Position numbers and translations under genes: made by a program | Source: Pasteurellaceae bacterium | GTDB lineage: Bacteria > Pseudomonadota > Gammaproteobacteria > Enterobacterales > Pasteurellaceae | Assembly (NCBI GenBank): GCA_900756155.1 | Contig: CAAEJV010000013.1 | Span: 3,366 to 67,365 of the forward strand | Reading direction: 5' to 3' | Length of the DNA stretch: 64,000 nucleotides | Part shown: positions 25,305 to 33,945 of the stretch, one piece after another | How positions within the stretch are numbered: the first letter of the stretch is position 1 | Layout: each line of letters opens with the position of its first letter | The notes under the pieces: generated by a model | The model's input: only the letters and a program-made list of their open reading frames with translations | What the model was told of the DNA's origin: nothing | Databases searched by the model: none

Positions 25305-25502
25305 ATGCCTAAAATTAAAACAGTACGTGGTGCTGCTAAGCGTTTCAAAAAAACAGCTTCTGGCGGTTTCAAACGTAAACAATCTCACTTACGTCATATT
25401 TTGACTAAAAAGACAACTAAACGTAAACGTCATTTACGTCATAAATCAATGGTTGCGAAAGCAGACCAAGTTTTAGTAGTAGCTTGCTTACCATACGCAT
25501 AA
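25305..25502 (+). CDS. rpmI: 50S ribosomal protein L35
   Basis: 65 residues, very basic, starting [17 protein letters not shown], with the typical [23 protein letters not shown] stretch in the middle. The ATG at 25305 was chosen because the family always begins MPK; an upstream in-frame ATG would add 11 non-conserved residues. The ribosome site is weak (CGGAG about 11 nt upstream), consistent with translational control by the leader. Confidence 0.97.
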
Positions 25503-25567
25503 GCCGTTATTTAAGCAAAACGTACGATTAGTTAAATTAGTTAAAATATTACATAGGAGATTAAATA

Positions 25568-25921
25568 ATGGCTCGTGTAAAACGTGGTGTTATTGCAAGA
25601 GCACGCCATAAGAAAGTTCTTAAGGCTGCTAAAGGTTATTATGGTGCACGTTCACGCGTGTATCGCGTTGCTTTCCAAGCGGTGATCAAAGCTGGTCAAT
25701 ACGCATATCGTGACCGTCGTCAACGTAAACGTCAATTCCGTCAATTATGGATTGCACGTATCAACGCTGCGGCTCGTCAAAATGGTTTATCTTACAGCAA
25801 ATTCATCAACGGCTTGAAAAAAGCGTCTGTTGAAATCGACCGTAAGATCCTTGCTGATATCGCTGTATTCGACAAAGTAGCGTTCGCTGCATTAGTTGAA
25901 AAAGCAAAATCTGCACTTTAA
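25568..25921 (+). CDS. rplT: 50S ribosomal protein L20
   Basis: 117 residues. Starts [19 protein letters not shown]. The long basic N-terminal helix is followed by [16 protein letters not shown] and a globular C-terminal domain. AGGAGA precedes the ATG. Expected to repress rpmI-rplT through the leader. Ends the operon, with a terminator 27 nt later. Confidence 0.98.
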
Positions 25922-25948
25922 TTTTTTAAAGTTTAGATTCAAAAAATT

Positions 25949-25975
25949 AGGACGCTGAAAAGCGTCCTTTTTTAT
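25949..25975 (+). terminator. infC-rpmI-rplT terminator
   Basis: AGGACGCT and AGCGTCCT pair around a GAAA tetraloop and are followed by a T run. Confidence 0.92.
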
Positions 25976-25982
25976 TACCTCC

Positions 25983-26075
25983 AAAAAAGAAAAAACCGCT
26001 ACTCAAAACTTGAATAGCGGGGAGGTCTTAATTTATAAGAAACTTCAAAAAGATAACTGCAATATGCAGTGCACT
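25983..26075 (-). ncRNA. candidate small RNA or dxs 3'-UTR RNA
   Basis: On the minus strand, a 6-bp hairpin ACTGCA-TAT-TGCAGT (26056-26070) is followed by a single-stranded AU-rich stretch, then GACCTCCCC (complement of a Shine-Dalgarno site). An 11-bp terminator hairpin (25996-26020) comes next, with TTTTTTCTTTTTT. The terminator stem has a G-U pair on the minus strand where the plus strand would have an A-C mismatch, so the minus strand is the transcribed one. It lies about 90-180 nt downstream of the dxs stop. A palindrome CAGACTGTCTG (26086-26096) sits where a promoter would be. Confidence 0.4.
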
Positions 26076-26165
26076 AGCAATGTATCAGACTGTCTGTTTT
26101 TGAAATAGTTCGATATTTTTGAAAAATTTTTTTAAAATATCAAAATTAAACCAAAATGAACGAAT

Positions 26166-28019
26166 TTAGCCTTTTATAAAGTCAATAATTTGTTCTTCAA
26201 TCCCTTTTTCATCTAATTTAATTTCAGCAAGGGCTTCTTGTTGTGTGCCTTGCGGAATAAAAATATCAGGTAAACCTAGTTGTAAAAGTGCGGTTGTTTT
26301 TCCATGAGAATTTAGCACTTCTGAAACAGCAGAACCTGCACCACCTTGAATTGCATTTTCTTCCAATGTCACAATGAAGTCGTGGGTATCCGCCATTTCT
26401 AGAATGCGAGCTTCATCAATTGGTTTTACAAAGCGCATATCAACAACAGTCGCATTGAGTTTTTCTGCCACAGATAAAGCGGCAGGTAAGAGTGTGCCAA
26501 AATTCAGAATCGCGATTTTTTCACCTTGACGAACCATTTTTGAACGACCAATTTCTAATTCAGCAAGTGGGGTTAATTCTACGCCGATTGCATTTCCACG
26601 TGGATAACGTACCGCAGCCGGTTTACCACATTTATAACCAGTGTAAAGCATTTGGCGACATTCATTTTCATCACTTGGTGTCATGATGATCATGTTCGGA
26701 ATGCAGCGCATAAAACTTAAATCAAACGCACCTTGGTGAGTTTGTCCATCTGCGCCTACAATACCAGCTCGGTCAATGGCAAAGAGAACAGGCAAGTTTT
26801 GAATGGCGACATCGTGAATAAGTTGATCATAAGCACGTTGTAAGAAGGTTGAATAAATTGCCACAACAGGTTTATAACCACCAATTGCAAGACCCGCCGC
26901 AAAGGTGACAGCATGTTGCTCAGCGATTGCCACATCAAAATATTGTTGTGGGAATCGTTCTGAAAATTCAACCATGCCAGAACCTTCACGCATTGCAGGA
27001 GTAATGCCCACTAATTTATCGTCTTGTTCTGCCATTTCACATAACCAATCACCAAAGATTTTTGAATAGGTTGGTTTGGCGTTTGATTTAGGCAGTTGTC
27101 CACTAATTGGGTCAAATTTGGGTACACCATGGAAGCCAATTGGATCTTTTTCTGCAGGCTCGTAACCTTTCCCTTTTTTGGTTTTGATGTGTAAGAATTG
27201 GGGCCCTTTGAGATCGCGCATATTGCTTAAAGTAGCAATTAACTCATCAATGTTATGTCCATCAATTGGTCCAATATAGTTAAAACCGAGTTCTTCAAAA
27301 AGCGTACTTTCTGGAGAGAACATTACACCTTTCATGTGCTCTTCAGTTTTCTTCATAAAGTTTTTAACAGTTGGCACTTTATCTAAAATTTTCTTACTGC
27401 CATCACGAACCGTTGAATATAATGAACCAGAGAAAATACGGGCAAGGTGATTATTCAATGCCCCCACATTTTCAGAAATGGACATTTCATTGTCATTTAA
27501 AATGACCAACATATCAGTATGTAAAGAACCTGCATGGTTTAAGGCTTCAAATGCCATCCCCGCAGTAATTGCACCATCACCAATTACACAAACGGTTTTA
27601 CGACCCGCATTTTCACGTTCTGCCGCAACTGCAATACCTAGTCCTGCACTGATTGAAGTAGAAGAGTGACCAACACTTAATACATCGAATTCACTTTCTT
27701 CACGCCAAGGGAAGGGATGAATACCGCCTTTTTGGCGAATGGTGGACATTTGATCTCGACGCCCAGTCAAAATTTTGTGTGGATAAGCTTGATGGCCCAC
27801 ATCCCAAATTAATTGATCAAAAGGAGTTTTAAAAATGTAGTGTAATGCAACCGTTAATTCAACGGTACCAAGACCAGAAGCTAAATGACCACTGGTTTGA
27901 CTAACGGATTCCAACAGATAACTCCGTAACTCCTGACAAAGTTGCGGAAGCTGATCTTTATTTAAAAGACGCAAATCTTCCGGCGAATTAATTAAGGATA
28001 AAAGAGGATAGTTGTTCAT
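26166..28019 (-). CDS. dxs: 1-deoxy-D-xylulose-5-phosphate synthase
   Basis: Thiamine-diphosphate enzyme making DXP from pyruvate and glyceraldehyde 3-phosphate; first step of the MEP isoprenoid pathway. 617 residues from the ATG at 28019 (MNNYPLLSLI), which fits the family length of about 620. The longer frame adds 13 unconserved residues. Motifs: WDVGHQAYPHKILTGR, the TPP-binding GDGAITAGMAFEALNHAG with NDN downstream, and the transketolase-like C-terminal half with DVAIAEQHAVTFAAGLA. Downstream of ispA by 69 nt, with a USS in the gap; probably the end of xseB-ispA-dxs. Confidence 0.97.
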   Translation of the reverse strand: MNNYPLLSLINSPEDLRLLNKDQLPQLCQELRSYLLESVSQTSGHLASGLGTVELTVALHYIFKTPFDQLIWDVGHQAYPHKILTGRRDQMSTIRQKGGIHPFPWREESEFDVLSVGHSSTSISAGLGIAVAAERENAGRKTVCVIGDGAITAGMAFEALNHAGSLHTDMLVILNDNEMSISENVGALNNHLARIFSGSLYSTVRDGSKKILDKVPTVKNFMKKTEEHMKGVMFSPESTLFEELGFNYIGPIDGHNIDELIATLSNMRDLKGPQFLHIKTKKGKGYEPAEKDPIGFHGVPKFDPISGQLPKSNAKPTYSKIFGDWLCEMAEQDDKLVGITPAMREGSGMVEFSERFPQQYFDVAIAEQHAVTFAAGLAIGGYKPVVAIYSTFLQRAYDQLIHDVAIQNLPVLFAIDRAGIVGADGQTHQGAFDLSFMRCIPNMIIMTPSDENECRQMLYTGYKCGKPAAVRYPRGNAIGVELTPLAELEIGRSKMVRQGEKIAILNFGTLLPAALSVAEKLNATVVDMRFVKPIDEARILEMADTHDFIVTLEENAIQGGAGSAVSEVLNSHGKTTALLQLGLPDIFIPQGTQQEALAEIKLDEKGIEEQIIDFIKG

Positions 28020-28088
28020 ATATTCGTTAGTCCTAAAATGTGAAAAAAGTGACCGCACTTTGAGAAATTAAAGTCAGTGCTGTCACCA

Positions 28089-28982
28089 TTAACTTTTACG
28101 ATTGACAATAAATTCAGCTAATGCACGCAATGCAGTGGTATCAAAAGGTAAATTGTCTAATTCATATAAGGCGGTTTGATAGAGTTCTTGCGCTTTTTGT
28201 TTCGCGCCCTCTAATCCTAACAGCTTTGGATAAGTGCTTTTATCTAAGCCTAAATCAGATCCCACCGGTTTACCGATTTCCGCACTGTCGCCTTCAATAT
28301 CTAAAATGTCATCTTGCACTTGGAAAGCTAAACCAATTGCTTGTGAATAACGTTCTAGTTGCTGTTCTAATTGTTTGTTATCAAAGTGAGGTGAGCAGAT
28401 AAAACCCAGTTTTAATGCAGCTGTTAGCAACGCACCAGTTTTATTGCGATGAATAAGTTCTAATTCAGCTAAATTAACTTGTTTATGCTCAGAAATTAAA
28501 TCTAAACTTTGCCCTAGACACATGCCTTGTACGCCAGATGCTTGAGCTAATATTTTTACCAATTGCAATTTTTGTTCTGCAGAAAGAGAAGGGGCTTGTG
28601 TAAGAATTTCAAAGGCAAAGGCTTGTAATGCATCGCCGGCTAAAATGGCCGTGGCTTCATCAAAAGCGATATGACAAGTTGGTTGACCTCGACGAAGTTC
28701 ATCGTTATCCATTGCAGGCAAATCATCATGGATTAAAGAATAGGCGTGAATAGATTCAATGGCTGCTGCCGCGTAATCTAAAGCGGACATTTCTGCGCCT
28801 AGCATTTTACCCGTTGCATAGACAAGGAAAGGACGAACGCGTTTGCCACCTAACAATAAGCCATATTTCATAGCATCACGCAAAGGGGCATTATAAGAGT
28901 CAATTTCTTCAAATTGATTGGCTAAAAACTGATTAATACGATCTTGAACTTGTTTGAGTTCAGTGCCGAATTGATAACTCAT
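28089..28982 (-). CDS. ispA: farnesyl diphosphate synthase
   Basis: Condenses IPP with DMAPP and GPP to FPP. 297 residues (E. coli 299). First Asp-rich motif is in LIHDDLPAMDNDELRRG, second in QVQDDILDIEGD, with GGKRVRPFLVYATG near the N-terminus. It follows xseB after 3 nt and precedes dxs, the same order as the E. coli cluster. Confidence 0.96.
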   Translation of the reverse strand: MSYQFGTELKQVQDRINQFLANQFEEIDSYNAPLRDAMKYGLLLGGKRVRPFLVYATGKMLGAEMSALDYAAAAIESIHAYSLIHDDLPAMDNDELRRGQPTCHIAFDEATAILAGDALQAFAFEILTQAPSLSAEQKLQLVKILAQASGVQGMCLGQSLDLISEHKQVNLAELELIHRNKTGALLTAALKLGFICSPHFDNKQLEQQLERYSQAIGLAFQVQDDILDIEGDSAEIGKPVGSDLGLDKSTYPKLLGLEGAKQKAQELYQTALYELDNLPFDTTALRALAEFIVNRKS

Positions 28983-28985
28983 GGA

Positions 28986-29228
28986 TTACTCGTCCCCTTG
29001 ATAATCACTTAATGGGGCAGTTTCGCTTTTTTGTAACAAAATTTGAATGCGTTGTTCTGCTTGTTGCAAGCGTTCTTGACCAAGTTGAGCCAATTTAATG
29101 CCGTTTTCAAATTCTTTCAGCGCATCTTCTAATGGTAATTCACCGCTTTCAAGTTTTGTCACAATGGTTTCTAATTGTGCAAGTGTTGTTTCAAAATCAG
29201 GTTCGGCATTTGCTGGTTTACGCGCCAT
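28986..29228 (-). CDS. xseB: exodeoxyribonuclease VII small subunit
   Basis: 80 residues. Small helical subunit of Exo VII. The signature FETTLAQLETIVTKLESGELPLEDAL, followed by FENGIKLAQLGQERLQQAEQRIQ, is diagnostic. First gene of xseB-ispA-dxs and divergent from thiI. The large subunit xseA is not in the window. Confidence 0.95.
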   Translation of the reverse strand: MARKPANAEPDFETTLAQLETIVTKLESGELPLEDALKEFENGIKLAQLGQERLQQAEQRIQILLQKSETAPLSDYQGDE

Positions 29229-29395
29229 TAAATTATCCTTTTCAGATGAATAAATTGCTCCGTATTGTACTTGATTTTTATAGGGATGTTAAAAACTTAT
29301 TTCAAAGTGCGGTCAGTTTTTCGTGAGAATTTGAACTTTGTGGGATCTGGAATTTAGCGTACAATACGGCCATTTTTTATTATTCACAGATTATT

Positions 29396-30847
29396 ATGAA
29401 ATTTATCGTTAAACTTTTTCCTGAAATTATGATTAAAAGCGAAACTGTGCGTAAGCGTTTCGCGAAAATTTTGACCTCTAATATCCGTAATATTTTACAG
29501 AAATATGATGAAGAAACGGCAGTGGTTCGTCATTGGGATTACATTGAAGTGCGGTCAAAAAATGAAGCCAATCGTGAAGAGTTGATTGCGCTTTTACAAC
29601 GCATTCCGGGTATTCATCATTTTTTAGAAGTAGAAGAAAAACCGTTTACCGATTTACATCATATCTTTGAGTTGACCTTAGCGGATGTTGCAGCTCAACT
29701 TGAAAACAAAACCTTTTGTGTGCGTGTAAAACGCAAAGGGAAACATGATTTCAGTTCCATTGAAGCAGAACGTTATATCGGTGGTGGCTTAAATCAGCAT
29801 ATTGAAAGTGCAAAAGTACGCTTAAAAAATCCTGATGTGACGGTGCGTATTGATATTGAAGATGACAAAATGATGCTGGTAAAAGCTCGTCATGTTGGTC
29901 TTGGTGGTTATCCAATTGGGACACAAGAAGATGTGCTTTCATTGATTTCTGGTGGCTTTGACTCAGGCGTATCCAGTTATATGCTTATTCGTCGTGGTTC
30001 ACGTGTGCATTATTGTTTCTTCAATTTAGGTGGTGCAGCCCATGAAATTGGCGTGAAACAAATGGCTTACCATATTTGGAGTCGTTATAGTTCATCTCAT
30101 AAAGTCCGCTTTATTGCCATTCCTTTTGAGGGCATAGTGGGTGAGATTTTAGAGAAAGTGGATAATGGCCAAATGGGCGTCGTGTTGAAACGAATGATGG
30201 TGCGTGCTGCAAGTAAAGTTGCACAACGTTTTGATATTCAAGCTATCGTTACCGGCGAAGCACTCGGACAAGTTTCCAGCCAAACTTTAACCAATTTGCG
30301 TTTAATTAATGAAGCTGCAGATGCATTAGTCTTACGTCCACTCATTACTCATGATAAAGAACAGATTATCGCGATGGCGAAAGAGATCGGTACGGATGAT
30401 ATTGCTAAATCAATGCCAGAGTTCTGTGGGGTGATTTCTAAAAATCCAACGATTAAAGCGGTACGTGAAAAAATTCTTGAAGAAGAAAATCACTTTGATT
30501 TTGATGTGTTAGAAAGTGCGGTTGAAAATGCACAATATTTAGATATTCGCCAAATTGCAGAAGAAACTGAGAAAGAAGTGGTAGAAGTAGATACCATTTC
30601 GGTGCTTGGTGAAAACGATATTATTTTAGATATTCGTAGCCCAGAAGAGACAGATGAAAATCCATTTGAATCAGATGAACATCAAGTGATGCAATTACCG
30701 TTTTACAAATTATCTTCGCAATTCGGCTCATTAGATCAAAGTAAAAACTATGTGCTTTATTGCGAACGAGGTGTGATGAGTAAACTGCAAGCGCTTTATT
30801 TAAAAGAAAATGGTTTTACAAATGTAAGAGTTTTCGGGAAAAAATAA
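29396..30847 (+). CDS. thiI: tRNA 4-thiouridine synthetase ThiI with rhodanese domain
   Basis: Makes s4U8 in tRNA and donates sulfur for the thiamine thiazole. 483 residues (E. coli 482). Order: ferredoxin-like and THUMP domains (about 1-165), PP-loop ATPase with SLISGGFDSGVSSYM (about 180-195), and a C-terminal rhodanese domain (about 400-483) whose persulfide Cys is in VLYCERGVMS. Enteric-type, full length with rhodanese. Its terminator overlaps the end of the convergent YvcK-family gene. Confidence 0.96.
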   Translation: MKFIVKLFPEIMIKSETVRKRFAKILTSNIRNILQKYDEETAVVRHWDYIEVRSKNEANREELIALLQRIPGIHHFLEVEEKPFTDLHHIFELTLADVAAQLENKTFCVRVKRKGKHDFSSIEAERYIGGGLNQHIESAKVRLKNPDVTVRIDIEDDKMMLVKARHVGLGGYPIGTQEDVLSLISGGFDSGVSSYMLIRRGSRVHYCFFNLGGAAHEIGVKQMAYHIWSRYSSSHKVRFIAIPFEGIVGEILEKVDNGQMGVVLKRMMVRAASKVAQRFDIQAIVTGEALGQVSSQTLTNLRLINEAADALVLRPLITHDKEQIIAMAKEIGTDDIAKSMPEFCGVISKNPTIKAVREKILEEENHFDFDVLESAVENAQYLDIRQIAEETEKEVVEVDTISVLGENDIILDIRSPEETDENPFESDEHQVMQLPFYKLSSQFGSLDQSKNYVLYCERGVMSKLQALYLKENGFTNVRVFGKK

Positions 30848-30858
30848 GCCAAAAAATG

Positions 30859-30884
30859 ACCGCACTTTAACGTGCGGTTTTTTT
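30859..30884 (+). terminator. thiI terminator built from USS
   Basis: ACCGCAC and GTGCGGT pair around TTTAAC, then seven T. The T tract touches the stop codon of the convergent gene. Confidence 0.87.
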
Positions 30885-31827
30885 ATTCGTAATCTAATTC
30901 ACCCACTAACTCATCGATAGCTTTGGCAAGTAATGTTCTGTCATGACGATAGCTGATATCATCTGCATTCAAGCGTTTAGCTAAGATTTGAACAGAAGAA
31001 ATGGCAGACAAATCGACCGCACTTTTTTCACGATAAGGGGTAATGACACCGTCAATGACGGGTTCGCCAACAATTTCATGAATTTTCTGAATGCGATCAG
31101 ACAAGGAAAGCTGAGAGGCAGCGCCAATTTCTACCCCTAAATTATCAATAAAAATCACTTTCGCTTTGCTATTACGCAGGGCAGTCGCTAATTCAGGTAG
31201 CAATAGCGGCGGCATAATGCTCGTCATGAAACTTCCTGGACCAAGTAAAATGACTTCTGCTTGCTCCAATGCTTGGATGGCTTCTTGTGCGGCTTTAACC
31301 ATGGGCACTAAGAAAAGTGATTGAGGTAATTCTGTTAAATTATCAATGCTCACTTCACCTACAATACTGGAGCCTGAGCCTAAACTCGCGGCAAGATGAA
31401 CTGGTTCTTCTGACATGGGAATAATGTGAGATTTTACTTTGAGTAATTCACGAATTAAGTTAATGGCTTCAATAGGGCGAATATGCATATCTTCTAAGGC
31501 TTTTAGCATTAAATTGCCTAAATTATGCCCAGAAAGTTCACCTTCGCCAGTAAAGCGGTATTCAAATAATGCGGAGGCCGTGCTTGGCTCAATGATGATC
31601 TGGTTTAAGCAATTACGTAGATCTCCCCATGCAATACCACCTTGTTCTTGACGGATTCGACCCGTTGAACCGCCGTTATCTGTGGTGGTGACAATACCGG
31701 TTAAACGCTCTTTCATAAAACTAAGTGCCGATAATACACGCCCTAATCCATGACCACCACCAATGGCAACAATATGTTTGATTTCGTCTAAATGTTCATG
31801 ACGGCTGTGACGAGATAAATCAGACAT
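30883..31827 (-). CDS. YvcK/YbhK-type gluconeogenesis factor family protein
   Basis: 314 residues. The family binds UDP-sugars and is linked to carbon metabolism and cell-wall homeostasis. It is related to the CofD 2-phospho-L-lactate transferase fold, but no such chemistry is established for it. Seen: AIGGGHGLGRVLSALSF at the N-terminus, TTTDNGGSTGRIRQE, WGDLRNCLNQ, SGHNLGNLMLKALE and ILLGPGSFMTSIMPPLL. It begins about 170 nt from the predicted moaA transcription start, divergently. Confidence 0.88.
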   Translation of the reverse strand: MSDLSRHSRHEHLDEIKHIVAIGGGHGLGRVLSALSFMKERLTGIVTTTDNGGSTGRIRQEQGGIAWGDLRNCLNQIIIEPSTASALFEYRFTGEGELSGHNLGNLMLKALEDMHIRPIEAINLIRELLKVKSHIIPMSEEPVHLAASLGSGSSIVGEVSIDNLTELPQSLFLVPMVKAAQEAIQALEQAEVILLGPGSFMTSIMPPLLLPELATALRNSKAKVIFIDNLGVEIGAASQLSLSDRIQKIHEIVGEPVIDGVITPYREKSAVDLSAISSVQILAKRLNADDISYRHDRTLLAKAIDELVGELDYE

Positions 31828-31898
31828 TTTCCTTCCTTTTTTACCTATAAATAATTATAAAAAATAATGTTATATATTTTTTTATATAAGTTAGTGCT

Positions 31899-31912
31899 GT
31901 TATTTTTATCAA
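31899..31912. promoter_or_regulatory. candidate FNR site upstream of moaA
   Basis: GTTAT-TTTT-ATCAA matches the FNR consensus TTGAT-N4-ATCAA at 8 of 10 positions. It is centred about 70 nt upstream of the predicted moaA start of transcription. E. coli moaA is activated by FNR, so the site makes sense, but this is a motif match only. Confidence 0.4.
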
Positions 31913-31938
31913 TATAGTCGGGTTATTTTACCAAATTA

Positions 31939-31968
31939 TTGCTATTAACCGCTTGCTTTTATTACAAT
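31939..31968 (+). promoter_or_regulatory. candidate moaA promoter
   Basis: TTGCTA (31939-31944), an 18-nt spacer and TACAAT (31963-31968), 25 nt before the riboswitch. Confidence 0.5.
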
Positions 31969-31993
31969 ACCAACACAATTTATTTTTAACGCA

Positions 31994-32103
31994 TAACTCC
32001 GAGCTTGTTTAGCCTAAGTTTCACAAGAAATATGGTGGCAAGCCAATAACGCGGTACGTTATTCAGGGATACGCTGGAAACGGTTTATCCTCTCCATATT
32101 TAG
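31994..32103 (+). promoter_or_regulatory. molybdenum cofactor (Moco) riboswitch
   Basis: Structured leader directly ahead of moaA. The outer helix pairs AAATATGG (32028-32035) with CCATATTT (32094-32101). Inside are the hairpin AATAACG-CGGTA-CGTTATT (32045-32063) and a helix GGATA/TATCC (32067-32071 with 32086-32090) containing GCTGGAAACGG. The ACTCCGAGC at the 5' side is also typical. In E. coli such RNA turns off moaA when Moco is present. Limits of the 5' part are approximate. Confidence 0.78.
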
Positions 32104-32114
32104 AAAGGTGTAAA

Positions 32115-33128
32115 ATGCAATCCATTCCTATCAAGAACGTAGGAGAGTCTCGCTTAGTCGATCCTTTCCAACGTCAATATTACTATCTACGACTGTCGAT
32201 TACCGATCAGTGTAATTTTCGTTGTACCTATTGTTTGCCGGATGGTTATCAACCTGAAGCTAACAAACCAAGTTTCTTAACCTTAAAAGAAATTACCCAT
32301 CTTGCTCAAGCGTTTGCTGAAATGGGCACAGAGAAAATCCGTTTAACGGGTGGTGAACCCACTTTACGTAAAGATTTTATTTCTATTGCAGAAAGCATCG
32401 CTAACATTGATGGCATTCGTCAATTAGCCGTTACGACAAATGGCTATCGCATGGCAAAAGATGTGGCTGATTGGAAGAAAGCAGGAATTACATCTATTAA
32501 CGTCAGTGTTGATAGCTTAGATCCGAAAATGTTCCATCAAATTACAGGCATCAATAAATTTGATGACGTGATGAGTGGTATCGATCGTGCATTTGAAGTG
32601 GGTTACAACAAAGTCAAAGTCAATTCAGTTTTGATGAAAAATTTGAATGACAAAGAGTTTGAGCAATTCCTTGTTTGGGTGAAAGATCGCCCAATTCAAA
32701 TGCGCTTTATCGAACTCATGCAAACGGGCGAAATGGATAGTTTCTTTGATAAATTCCATCTTTCAGGACAGGTATTAGCGGATAAATTGCTGCAAAACGG
32801 TTGGCAATTACAACACAAATCCCATACTGATGGTCCAGCTAAAGTATTCACGCATCCTGATTATGCAGGCGAAATTGGCTTAATCATGCCTTATGAGAAG
32901 AATTTCTGCGCAAGCTGTAATCGTCTCAGAGTATCAGCGAAGGGAAAACTTCATCTTTGTTTATTTGGTGAAGAAGGCATTGAATTACGTGATTTATTGC
33001 AATCACATGAGCAGCAAGATATTTTGCAAGCCCGTATTTTTGCCGCACTTCAAGGCAAACGTGAACATCATTATTTGCATATCGGTGATAGTGGCGTAAG
33101 AAATCATTTAGCTTCTATCGGTGGCTAA
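32115..33128 (+). CDS. moaA: GTP 3',8-cyclase MoaA
   Basis: Radical-SAM enzyme starting molybdopterin synthesis from GTP. 337 residues. N-terminal 4Fe-4S site CNFRCTYC with a SAM-type GGEPT motif. The second cluster Cys residues are in CASCNRLRVSAKGKLHLCLF (about 265-285). The C-terminal GG dipeptide required for activity is present (SIGG). Regulated by the upstream Moco riboswitch and perhaps FNR. Separated from moaC by a terminator-like hairpin. Confidence 0.97.
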   Translation: MQSIPIKNVGESRLVDPFQRQYYYLRLSITDQCNFRCTYCLPDGYQPEANKPSFLTLKEITHLAQAFAEMGTEKIRLTGGEPTLRKDFISIAESIANIDGIRQLAVTTNGYRMAKDVADWKKAGITSINVSVDSLDPKMFHQITGINKFDDVMSGIDRAFEVGYNKVKVNSVLMKNLNDKEFEQFLVWVKDRPIQMRFIELMQTGEMDSFFDKFHLSGQVLADKLLQNGWQLQHKSHTDGPAKVFTHPDYAGEIGLIMPYEKNFCASCNRLRVSAKGKLHLCLFGEEGIELRDLLQSHEQQDILQARIFAALQGKREHHYLHIGDSGVRNHLASIGG

Positions 33129-33133
33129 AAGTA

Positions 33134-33166
33134 AATAAGTGAATAAACTATTCACTTATTTTGCTT
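33134..33166 (+). terminator. terminator-like hairpin between moaA and moaC
   Basis: AATAAGTGAATA and TATTCACTTATT form a 12-bp stem with a 3-nt loop (AAC), followed by a T-rich tract. It would end or attenuate the riboswitch-controlled moaA transcript before moaC. Confidence 0.7.
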
Positions 33167-33196
33167 TTGTCACACATGTAAAACATTCAATATTTT
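33167..33196 (+). promoter_or_regulatory. candidate moaCDE promoter
   Basis: TTGTCA (33167-33172), 18-nt spacer, TATTTT (33191-33196). The start would be near 33203, about 13 nt before the moaC ATG. Confidence 0.45.
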
Positions 33197-33215
33197 AACC
33201 GCACTTTATTTTATT

Positions 33216-33698
33216 ATGACTACATTTACGCATATCAATTCTCAAGGCGAAGCCAATATGGTGGATGTTTCTGCAAAGGCAGAAACTGTTCGTGAAGCTC
33301 GAGCTGAAGCCATTGTGACCATGTCAAAAGAAACGCTTTCCATGATCGTGGAAGGCAAACATCACAAAGGTGATGTATTTGCTACAGCACGTATTGCAGG
33401 TATTCAGGCCGCGAAACGTACTTGGGAACTTATCCCGCTTTGTCATCCCTTATTACTTTCTAAAGTGGAAGTAAATTTAGAACCGTTACTTGAAACCAAT
33501 CAAGTTCGTATTCAATCCCTTTGTAAATTAACCGGAAAAACCGGCGTAGAAATGGAAGCATTAACTGCAGCAAGCGTAGCAGCCTTAACCATTTACGATA
33601 TGTGTAAAGCCGTACAAAAAGACATGGTGATTGAGCACGTTCGCCTGTTAGAAAAGAGCGGTGGAAAATCTGGTCATTTTATTGCGGAGGAAAAATAA
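33216..33698 (+). CDS. moaC: cyclic pyranopterin monophosphate synthase MoaC
   Basis: Second step of molybdopterin synthesis, acting with MoaA. 160 residues, aligning with E. coli MoaC from the first residues (THINSQGEANMVDVSAKAET). Active-site stretches LIPLCHPLLLSKVEV and KLTGKTGVEMEALTAAS are intact. No Shine-Dalgarno site is visible before the ATG; the 20 nt upstream are T-rich with a USS fragment. moaB is absent, and moaD follows immediately. Confidence 0.97.
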   Translation: MTTFTHINSQGEANMVDVSAKAETVREARAEAIVTMSKETLSMIVEGKHHKGDVFATARIAGIQAAKRTWELIPLCHPLLLSKVEVNLEPLLETNQVRIQSLCKLTGKTGVEMEALTAASVAALTIYDMCKAVQKDMVIEHVRLLEKSGGKSGHFIAEEK

Positions 33699-33699
33699 G

Positions 33700-33945
33700 A
33701 TGTTAAATATTTTATTTTTTGCTCAAACTCGCGAATTAATTGGGGAAGATTCTATTCAGCTTGAAGGCGATTTTGCGACAGCAGAAGCGGTGCGTGAACA
33801 TCTTGCTCAAAAAGGTGATAGATGGGCGTTAGCGTTAGAAAAAGGGAAGCTTTTAGTCGCTATCAATCAAACTTTGATGCCATTAGAAAGTGCGGTCAAA
33901 AATGGTGATGAAATTGCGTTTTTCCCACCAGTAACAGGGGGCTAA
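33700..33945 (+). CDS. moaD: molybdopterin synthase sulfur carrier subunit MoaD
   Basis: 81-residue ubiquitin-like protein whose C-terminal Gly-Gly (PVTGG) is thiocarboxylated and donates sulfur. The ATG at 33700 was chosen because GGAGG at the end of moaC precedes it and the family begins MLNILFFAQTREL. One base separates it from moaC and none separates it from moaE. Confidence 0.95.
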   Translation: MLNILFFAQTRELIGEDSIQLEGDFATAEAVREHLAQKGDRWALALEKGKLLVAINQTLMPLESAVKNGDEIAFFPPVTGG

